Translations under genes and position numbers: made by a program | Part shown: positions 58,230 through 64,000 of the stretch, in pieces | Layout: each line of letters opens with the position of its first letter | Numbering within the stretch: position 1 is the stretch's first letter | The notes under the pieces: generated by a model | Databases searched by the model: none | Told to the model about the DNA's origin: nothing | What the model saw: the letters and a program-made list of their open reading frames with translations, nothing else | Assembly (NCBI RefSeq): GCF_002885975.1 | Contig: NZ_POSP01000003.1 | Span: 2,294,001-2,358,000, forward strand | Reading direction: 5' to 3' | DNA: 64,000 bases | Origin: Paucibacter aquatile | GTDB lineage: Bacteria; Pseudomonadota; Gammaproteobacteria; Burkholderiales; Burkholderiaceae_C

Positions 58230-60494
58230 TCAATGGGGCTTTTCAGCAGAGCCCGCATCGGCTGCTGCAGTCGCGAGTTTTGAAAATGATAACGAAACTT
58301 GCGCCCCGGTCACCGCTTGCGCCTCGTCGCCCTGCTCATGCTGGTTGCTGACGCGAATGCGCGCCCCATGTTCATCGGCGATTTTCTTGACCACCGCCAG
58401 CCCCAGGCCGGTGCCCTTGGACTTGGTGGTCACATAGGGTTCGAAGGCGCGTTTGAGCACTTTCTCGGCAAAGCCTGGGCCGTTGTCGGTGATCTGCAGG
58501 CGCAGGGAGCGGGGCTCGCCGGCCTCGGTGAAAGCCTGCTGCGTGCGCACCAGCACCTGGCCGTCGGGCTGCTCCTGCACAGCGTCGAGCGCATTCTGTA
58601 CCAAATTGTGGATGACCTGGCGCAGCTGGGTTGGGTCGCCGAGGATGCGGCTGGCCTCGGGCGCCAGTTCGGCGCGCAAGCGCCCTTGCTCCTGCGCCTC
58701 GGCGTACAGCGTGAGCACCTCGGCCACCAAGGCGTTCAGATCCAGAGCCTTGAGCTGGGCCGAGGGCAGGCGGGCGTAGTCACGGAACTCATTGACCAGC
58801 TGCTTCATGGACTGCACCTGGTTGACGATGGTGGCGACCGAGCGCACCAACATGGCCTGATCGGCGCCCTCGAGCTTGGCCTCCAGCTTGTGCTGCAGGC
58901 GCTCTGCCGAGAGCTGGATGGGGGTCAAGGGGTTCTTGATCTCATGGGCCAGGCGTCGCGCCACCTCGCTCCAGGCGGCCGAGCGCTGGGCCGAGACCAC
59001 CTCGGAGATGTCGTCGAACACCATCAGCCGCGCACCTTGCGGCAGCGGCGCGCCACGCACCAGCAGGGTCAGCACATCGTGGCTGGCATCGAGCTGCAGC
59101 TCAAAAGCATCCTGCCAATGGTCACGCTCGCCGTTCTCGGGGTTGACCTGTTCGAAGCGCTGCCACACCGCCTCGGCAAACGCCTCGAGATGGGGTACCT
59201 CGCCCAACGGCCGGCCTTGGTAGACCGACAGCGGCAGGCGCAGGATGCGGGTGGCGCCGGGGTTGACGGTGTCGATGCGGCGCTCGGCATCGAACACGAT
59301 CACCCCGGCCGTCAGGTTGTCGAGGATGGTTTGCAAATGGGTGCGGGCGCTTTCCAGCTGCGCCACGCTGCGCTCGACCATGGCGCGCGCCTCGGAGAGC
59401 TGCTCGGTCATGTCGGCGAACGAGCGGGTCAGCCCCCCCAGCTCATCGCGCGAGCTCAGCATGGGTTTGCGGCTGAGGTCACCCTGGGCCACCTGTCGCA
59501 CGCCATCGGCCAACAGCAGCAGAGGCCGCGCCAGCTGATTGCCGAAAGCCACGGCGATCAGCACCGCCGCGAACACCGCCAGCACCAGCACCAGGGTCAG
59601 GGTGCCAAGGTACATGCGGCGCAGGCCATCGCGCTCGAGCGCGCGCTGCTGGTACTCGCTGCTGGCGTTCTGCACCGCCAAGGCATTGGCCAGCACCGGG
59701 GCGGGCACCCGCTGCACCACCATCAGAAAGCGCTCGGTCGAACTGACCAGGCCCAAGCGCAGATCGACATTGGGCAGCTGGGCGATGGCGCGGATGCGGG
59801 CCTGGCCTTGCAGGGCCAGGGCCTCGTCTTCCAAACCTTCGAGATGGCTGACCACCCGCGTGTTGCGCGCCTGGCGCAACAAGGCTTCGGCCGGCCGATC
59901 GGTCACCAGCGAGCTGGTATCGCCGCCAACCGACAGCAGGATCTGGCCATTGCTGGCCACCAAGGCCACGGTGCGAGCGCTGAGCTGCTCGCGCAGCCGC
60001 TCCAGCACCAGAGGCTGGGGCAGGCTGCCCGCCTCGCCCAGGCGCTCGGCGGCATCCAGGGTGCGGTTGCCGAGGTCGTTGACCAGGCCATCCAGCGTGC
60101 CGCGGCCGAGGTTCAGACCTGCCTCCAGGGCCGAGGCCAGGCGCACATCGAACCAGCTGTCGATGCTGCGATTGACGAACTGGTAGGACACGCCGTAGAT
60201 CAACAGACCCGGCACCATGCCCACCAAGGCAAAGATGCCGGCCAGCTTCATCAGCAGCCGGCTGCCGAACTTGCCGCTGCGCACCCGCAGGAACAAGCGA
60301 CCGGCCGCGCCCACGATCACCAGCAGCAGCAGGGCCGCCACGCAGGCATTGAGCCAGAACAGCCAGACATAGTGGCGCTCGAAAAAGCCGCGCTGGCTGG
60401 TGGCGCCGATGGACAGCAAAAAGGCCAGCACACCACAAATGCCGGTGATGATCACCAGGGCGATGATCCAGGCCCAACGCGCCTTCTTGCTCAT
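58230..60494 (-). CDS. plrS: NtrY/PlrS-like sensor histidine kinase
   Basis: A 754-residue inner-membrane kinase. N-terminal helices (WAWIIALVIITGICGVLAFL; WLFWLNACVAALLLLVIVG; LAGIFALVGMVPGLLIYGV) and a periplasmic segment precede a membrane helix and HAMP (GTLTLVLVLAVFAAVLIAVA; ARPLLLLADGVRQVAQGDLS). A PAS domain follows (ILDNLTAGVIVFDAERRIDT), then HisKA (VARRLAHEIKNPLTPIQLSA) and ATPase (NLVQNALDAVQEQ, GPGFAEKVLKRAFEPYVTTK, GTGLGLAVVKKIADEHGARI). The start overlaps the DUF4390 stop by four bases. In Bordetella the homologous PlrSR pair is needed for persistence in the lower airway. Confidence 0.93.
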   Translation of the reverse strand: MSKKARWAWIIALVIITGICGVLAFLLSIGATSQRGFFERHYVWLFWLNACVAALLLLVIVGAAGRLFLRVRSGKFGSRLLMKLAGIFALVGMVPGLLIYGVSYQFVNRSIDSWFDVRLASALEAGLNLGRGTLDGLVNDLGNRTLDAAERLGEAGSLPQPLVLERLREQLSARTVALVASNGQILLSVGGDTSSLVTDRPAEALLRQARNTRVVSHLEGLEDEALALQGQARIRAIAQLPNVDLRLGLVSSTERFLMVVQRVPAPVLANALAVQNASSEYQQRALERDGLRRMYLGTLTLVLVLAVFAAVLIAVAFGNQLARPLLLLADGVRQVAQGDLSRKPMLSSRDELGGLTRSFADMTEQLSEARAMVERSVAQLESARTHLQTILDNLTAGVIVFDAERRIDTVNPGATRILRLPLSVYQGRPLGEVPHLEAFAEAVWQRFEQVNPENGERDHWQDAFELQLDASHDVLTLLVRGAPLPQGARLMVFDDISEVVSAQRSAAWSEVARRLAHEIKNPLTPIQLSAERLQHKLEAKLEGADQAMLVRSVATIVNQVQSMKQLVNEFRDYARLPSAQLKALDLNALVAEVLTLYAEAQEQGRLRAELAPEASRILGDPTQLRQVIHNLVQNALDAVQEQPDGQVLVRTQQAFTEAGEPRSLRLQITDNGPGFAEKVLKRAFEPYVTTKSKGTGLGLAVVKKIADEHGARIRVSNQHEQGDEAQAVTGAQVSLSFSKLATAAADAGSAEKPH

Positions 60495-61147
60495 GGTGCG
60501 GGAGCAGAGGTACGAGGGCTGAAGTCCGGATTCAGGCCGAAGACTCGTTCAACCCCCAGGTTCCAGCCCTGGCCAGCGCTGAGCCCGATCTGCATCGGTT
60601 TGGGCAGCTGTGAGGTGTCGAGCCGGTAGGCAAACTCAAGATAGTGGCTGCCGTCTTCGTCCAGCTCGCGCGCCTCGGCAATGCGCCAGCCCGAGACCCC
60701 GCGCAGCGAGGCCAGGGCATCGGGCAGGTTGTTGAAGCTCTGCGTCAGACCACCGGAGCTGACCCGGTACTGGCGCGTCAGCGCATACCAGTACAGACGC
60801 CAGCCACGTGACACCTTGGACACCCGAGCGTCGCGCCAGTACCAGCGCTTGCGCTGCAAGGACACCTCGGCCACGAAATAGAGCGACACGCCCTTCATCA
60901 GCGCATCCTCGGCCGCACGCGGCAGCTCGAAACGGGTGCTGAAACTCAAGTCCAAGCCCTCTTCCGTTCGGCTGGTGGAGATGCCGGTCAGATCCACCCC
61001 CTCGGCCCGCGCCGCCGGGGCGGCCAGCGCCAGGCAGACGGCCATGAGCAGCGCCGCGCCGAAGTGGCACAGCAGTTGCCAAGCCGCCGAGGCGGGCTTG
61101 GGCTGGAGGCAGCAGCGGTGAACGGGGGCGGGCGAACTCAAGAGCAA
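60491..61147 (-). CDS. DUF4390 exported protein
   Basis: A protein of up to 218 residues with a signal peptide (LLMAVCLALAAPAARA) and a beta-rich mature part: GLDLSFSTRFELPRAAEDAL, KGVSLYFVAEVSLQRKRWYW, SRGWRLYWYALTRQYRVSSG. DUF4390 is found between rsmB and the NtrYX/PlrSR genes across betaproteobacteria; the function is unknown, though its coupling to the kinase (four-base overlap) suggests it supports periplasmic sensing. The start is uncertain: a TTG at 61147 is the only upstream option giving a complete signal peptide. Confidence 0.85.
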   Translation of the reverse strand: MLLSSPAPVHRCCLQPKPASAAWQLLCHFGAALLMAVCLALAAPAARAEGVDLTGISTSRTEEGLDLSFSTRFELPRAAEDALMKGVSLYFVAEVSLQRKRWYWRDARVSKVSRGWRLYWYALTRQYRVSSGGLTQSFNNLPDALASLRGVSGWRIAEARELDEDGSHYLEFAYRLDTSQLPKPMQIGLSAGQGWNLGVERVFGLNPDFSPRTSAPAP

Positions 61148-61207
61148 GAGGGCGAAGGCGCGATAAGAACCAAGGAATCCAGGGCGGGAGTGCCGGGCAC
61201 GCCGGGC

Positions 61208-62659
61208 TCAGGCGGCCCGCTTGCTCAGCACAGCGTAGAAGAACCCGTCGAACAAAGCCTCGGTGCCTGGTGAAGCTGACGCAGATGCGTCGGGCGGGGC
61301 CCCGTCCGGCGGCGCCCCATTGTGTGCGAGCGGCAGCAGGTGTCCGGTGACTGCCTGCAGCGCGGGGCGCAAGGCGTCGGATTGGCGTTGCAAAAATGCA
61401 TCGACCTGCTGCTCCCCCTCGGCCTTGAACAGGGAGCACGTCGCGTAGACGAGACGCCCGCCCGGTTTGAGCAGGGGCCAGAGCGCGTCCAGCAACTGCG
61501 CCTGGATGGCAGCCAGTTGGGCGATATCACTCGGCCGGCGCAGCCAGCGCACATCGGGATGGCGGCGGACGATGCCGGAGGCGCTGCAGGGCGCGTCGAG
61601 CAGGATGGCATCGAAAAGCCGTCCATCCCACCAGGAGGCCGTGTCGCGTGCGTCCACGGCCTTGAGCTGGGCCTGCTGGCCCAGTCGCTGCAAATTGTCC
61701 TGAACCCGGCTCAGTCGCTGGGCGTCACTGTCCAGCGCCAGCAGATCCAGATCGGCCAGCTCCAGCAAATGCGCCGTCTTGCCGCCCGGGGCCGAGCAGG
61801 CGTCCAGCACGCGCGCGCCGGCAGGCAAGGCCGGCAGGCCGTCCTGGGCGAGCACGGTCAAGGGTCCGGCCAGTTGAGCGGCCGCATCCTGCACCGACAC
61901 CGCGCCCTCGGCAAAACCCGGCAGGCTGCTGACCGGCACGGCGCGCTCCAGCACCAGGGCTTGCGGCGCCAGCGGACCCAGGACCCGGGCGGCAATGCCG
62001 GCCGCTTGCAAGCGCTGCAAATACTCCGCCGTGCTGCCCTGGCGCGCATTGACGCGCAAGGTCATGGGCGGGTGGCTGTTGTTGGCCAGGAGCAGCTGAT
62101 CCCAGACCTCGGGCCAATCGGCCTGCAGCTTTTCGATCCACCAGCGAGGGTGGTTGTAGCGAGCCACCTCGCCGGCCGTGCCGGCTTCGGCCGCGGTCAC
62201 CTGGGCTTGCAGATCGGCACGTTCGCGCAAAAAGCGGCGCAAGACCGCGTTGACGAAGCCGGCGCTGGCCGGCATGCGCTTGCGCACCGCGCTGACAGCC
62301 TGGTCCACGACGGTGTGATCGGCATACGGTGCGGAACCAGGGCCACCGCCCTGATCCCACAGCAAGGCCAGGGCCGTCAGCAGCAGGCCCTCGACCTTGG
62401 GCGGCGGGCTCTTCGGCGCCAGCACGGCGCGCAACGCCTCGGCCGCGCCGAGATGGCGCAACACATGAAAGCTCAAGGATTGGGTGCCTGGACGCAGCTC
62501 GGCCGGGCATTGCGCCAGCAGCTCGGTCAGCGAACGCCCCGCTCGCACGGCTTGCACGGCGTCCGCCACCTGGAGCAGCAATTTGTGCAGCGGTGGCGCC
62601 AGCTTGGCCGGGGCGGGGGAAGAGGAAGCAACAGAGGATGGTTTCGCAGTCGGGCTCAC
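61208..62659 (-). CDS. rsmB: 16S rRNA m5C967 methyltransferase RsmB
   Basis: Methylates C967 of 16S rRNA using S-adenosylmethionine. The N-terminal third is NusB-like (LHKLLLQVADAVQAVRAGRS; VDQAVSAVRKRMPASAGFVN; VLRRFLRERADLQ). The methyltransferase core has RVLDACSAPGGKTAHLLELA, DAILLDAPCSASGIVRRHPD (first catalytic Cys) and LVYATCSLFKAEGEQQV (second Cys). A GTG at 62659 gives 483 residues; the open frame continues much further upstream but would overlap folE. Lead gene of the rsmB-DUF4390-plrS-plrR group and divergent from folE. Confidence 0.94.
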   Translation of the reverse strand: MSPTAKPSSVASSSPAPAKLAPPLHKLLLQVADAVQAVRAGRSLTELLAQCPAELRPGTQSLSFHVLRHLGAAEALRAVLAPKSPPPKVEGLLLTALALLWDQGGGPGSAPYADHTVVDQAVSAVRKRMPASAGFVNAVLRRFLRERADLQAQVTAAEAGTAGEVARYNHPRWWIEKLQADWPEVWDQLLLANNSHPPMTLRVNARQGSTAEYLQRLQAAGIAARVLGPLAPQALVLERAVPVSSLPGFAEGAVSVQDAAAQLAGPLTVLAQDGLPALPAGARVLDACSAPGGKTAHLLELADLDLLALDSDAQRLSRVQDNLQRLGQQAQLKAVDARDTASWWDGRLFDAILLDAPCSASGIVRRHPDVRWLRRPSDIAQLAAIQAQLLDALWPLLKPGGRLVYATCSLFKAEGEQQVDAFLQRQSDALRPALQAVTGHLLPLAHNGAPPDGAPPDASASASPGTEALFDGFFYAVLSKRAA

Positions 62660-62770
62660 CGCTTCAGTGTAGGGGAGCAGGCCCTCCAAGCCGGCAGGCA
62701 AGACCTGGCACTGCAAGGACTTTGCAATCCGGACACAATGCCCCATTGCACCGAACAGCGAGAACACCCC

Positions 62771-63499
62771 ATGACCGGCGTCCTGCCTGCAAACCCCACT
62801 CCCCGCGACGAGCGCGAGCTGGCCGAGCTGCCCGCCTCGGAGCGCGTGCGCTACCGCCTGGTCGGCGCCGGCTGCCGCCACCACGCCAATGACAACATCG
62901 CCGATTTCATCAAGGACGGCGAGCTGGACGAGATCCAGGCCGAGGTCCAGGCCAAGCTGCAGGAGGTGCTGCGCGCCCTGGTGATCGACACCGACAGCGA
63001 CCACAACACCCAGGACACCGCCAAGCGCGTGGCCAAGATGTTTGTGCGCGAGGTCTTCAAGGGCCGCTACGTGCCCATGCCGCCGGTCACCGAGTTCCCG
63101 AATTTCACCCGGCTCAACGAGCTGATGATCGTGGGCCCCATCACCGTCCGCAGCGCCTGCTCGCACCACCTCTGCCCCATCATGGGCCGGGTCTGGATCG
63201 GCCTGCTGCCCAACGAACACTCCAACCTGATCGGCCTGTCCAAGTACACCCGCATCTGCGACTGGATCATGAGCCGCCCGCAGATCCAGGAAGAGGCTGT
63301 CACCATGCTGGCCAACGAGTTGCAGGAACGCGTGCAGCCGGACGGCCTGGCCATCGTCATGGAAGCCGATCACTTCTGCATGCACTGGCGCGGGGTCAAG
63401 GACACGGAAACCAAGATGACCAACAGCGTGATGCGCGGCGCCTTCCTCAAGGACCCGAATCTGCGCCGCGAATTCCTGTCCTTGCTGAGCAAGAAGTAA
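62771..63499 (+). CDS. folE: GTP cyclohydrolase I
   Basis: Converts GTP to 7,8-dihydroneopterin triphosphate, first step of folate and pterin synthesis. The 242-residue protein has the zinc and active-site segments TVRSACSHHLCPIMGRVWIG and LPNEHSNLIGLSKYTRI, the QIQEEAVTMLANELQERV helix, and GLAIVMEADHFCMHWRGVK near the end, all typical of the type I enzyme. The ATG at 62771 begins a normal family N-terminus; the same frame stays open far upstream across rsmB and is a shadow there. It leads a BLUF gene 60 bases downstream. Confidence 0.96.
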   Translation: MTGVLPANPTPRDERELAELPASERVRYRLVGAGCRHHANDNIADFIKDGELDEIQAEVQAKLQEVLRALVIDTDSDHNTQDTAKRVAKMFVREVFKGRYVPMPPVTEFPNFTRLNELMIVGPITVRSACSHHLCPIMGRVWIGLLPNEHSNLIGLSKYTRICDWIMSRPQIQEEAVTMLANELQERVQPDGLAIVMEADHFCMHWRGVKDTETKMTNSVMRGAFLKDPNLRREFLSLLSKK

Positions 63500-63559
63500 G
63501 TCGAAACCGTCGAAGACGTCGAGCACAGCGTCGGCGTCAGCCCCACCGGAGCCCTCCCC

Positions 63560-63982
63560 ATGCTAGTTCGTCTTCTCTACGCCAGCCGCGCCCACAGCCC
63601 CATGGGCGATGCCGAGCTCAGCACCATCCTGAAACAGTCGCGCGAGCACAACCCCGCCGAAGGCATCACCGGCCTGCTCTGCTACACCGACGGCATCTTC
63701 ATGCAGGTGCTGGAAGGCGGCCGCGATGCCATCAACGCCCGCTACAAGCGCATCGTCAGCGACAACCGCCACCACGACGTGATCCTGCTCAGCTACGAAG
63801 AGGTGGGCGAGCGGGAATTCGCCGGCTGGTCCATGGGCCAGGTGAATCTGCAGCGCCTCAACCCCGGCCTGGTGCTCAAGTACTCCGAAACCGCCAAGCT
63901 CGACCCCTACCGCATGAGCGGCCGCGCCTTGATGGCCCTGTTCCACGAGCTGGTCAGCTCGGGCGCCATCGTCTGCAGCTGA
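63560..63982 (+). CDS. BLUF domain blue-light sensor
   Basis: A 140-residue flavin photoreceptor consisting of a single BLUF domain plus a short helical tail. All residues known to matter in AppA are present with a constant offset of 14: Tyr7 (RLLYAS), Asn31 (HNPAEGITGLL), Gln49 (FMQVLEG), Trp90 and Met92 (FAGWSMG). It should bind FAD and respond to blue light; with no output domain it must act on a partner protein. GGAG lies before the ATG. It follows folE by 60 bases and may be in the same transcript. Confidence 0.95.
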   Translation: MLVRLLYASRAHSPMGDAELSTILKQSREHNPAEGITGLLCYTDGIFMQVLEGGRDAINARYKRIVSDNRHHDVILLSYEEVGEREFAGWSMGQVNLQRLNPGLVLKYSETAKLDPYRMSGRALMALFHELVSSGAIVCS

Positions 63983-64000
63983 GGCGGCGTTCGGCATTCA

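Noticed and set aside
61322..62770. Long N-terminal extension of folE
   Set aside because: The frame stays open antisense to rsmB, but the GTP cyclohydrolase family N-terminus begins at 62771.

Overview
The window is a GC-rich (roughly two thirds G+C) chromosomal segment of a betaproteobacterium. The gene content points to Burkholderiales, probably the Roseateles/Paucibacter/Rubrivivax/Leptothrix side of the order (inference). Support comes from def-fmt divergent from LysM-dprA-smg, an RsmB-DUF4390-PlrSR (NtrYX-like) cluster, an HU protein with an Ala/Lys tail, yajC-secD-secF, and a Gram-negative porin ending in Phe. No insertion sequence, prophage, integrase, CRISPR array or rRNA operon was seen. 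Almost all space is coding and the gene starts mostly carry recognisable ribosome binding sites.

Layout. 0-7.2 kb (minus): pgk, a soluble TPR-GAF histidine kinase, malic enzyme maeB and the start of pyk, i.e. lower glycolysis and anaplerosis. 7.3-10.9 kb (minus): azlCD amino acid exporter, a secreted DUF2807 protein with an AGSG repeat, a small lipoprotein and the htpX membrane protease. 11-15.7 kb: fmt and def (minus) divergent from LysM protein, dprA and smg (plus). 15.8-21.7 kb (minus): a DUF1631 protein, then secF, secD and yajC. 22.0-27.4 kb (plus): a tightly packed six-gene trans-4-hydroxy-L-proline catabolic operon (DapA-family deaminase, GntR regulator, epimerase, three-subunit D-hydroxyproline dehydrogenase), followed by a convergent porin. 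28.6-33.0 kb (minus): DUF1840 plus histidine phosphatase, then an HD-GYP gene coupled to a PAS-GGDEF-EAL gene. 33.4-38.5 kb: 3-oxoadipyl-CoA thiolase, an IclR regulator, and a convergent hydratase/3-hydroxyacyl-CoA dehydrogenase pair. 38.5-43.7 kb: hydrolase, solitary binding protein, small monooxygenase-fold protein, HU, a second PAS-GGDEF-EAL protein and tRNA-Leu. 43.8-46.7 kb: PLP decarboxylase divergent from a MocR regulator. 46.7-51.1 kb: a lysine catabolic group (DUF1338/HglS-like enzyme, ALDH7-type aldehyde dehydrogenase, lysine/saccharopine dehydrogenase) with a divergent Lrp regulator. 51.2-57.0 kb: TPR response regulator, hybrid CHASE2 kinase and FecR/LysM protein. 57.2-62.7 kb (minus): tRNA-Thr, tRNA-Phe, then the PlrR, PlrS, DUF4390 and RsmB genes. 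62.8-64 kb (plus): folE and a BLUF blue-light sensor.

How it fits together. Two amino acid catabolic modules (hydroxyproline and lysine) both lead to 2-oxoglutarate. An acyl-CoA beta-oxidation-like set leads to succinyl-CoA and acetyl-CoA. These feed the malic enzyme/pyruvate kinase node. Signalling genes are unusually dense: four histidine kinases, three c-di-GMP proteins, a BLUF sensor, and a response regulator whose phosphoacceptor Asp appears to be Glu. The most interesting unexplained structures are an exact tandem of 19-bp operator-like repeats before the thiolase, a TGACGA/TCGTCA array between lrp and the lysine dehydrogenase, and an identical promoter-leader element shared by tRNA-Leu and tRNA-Phe. 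The FecR/LysM-CHASE2 kinase pair also stands out.
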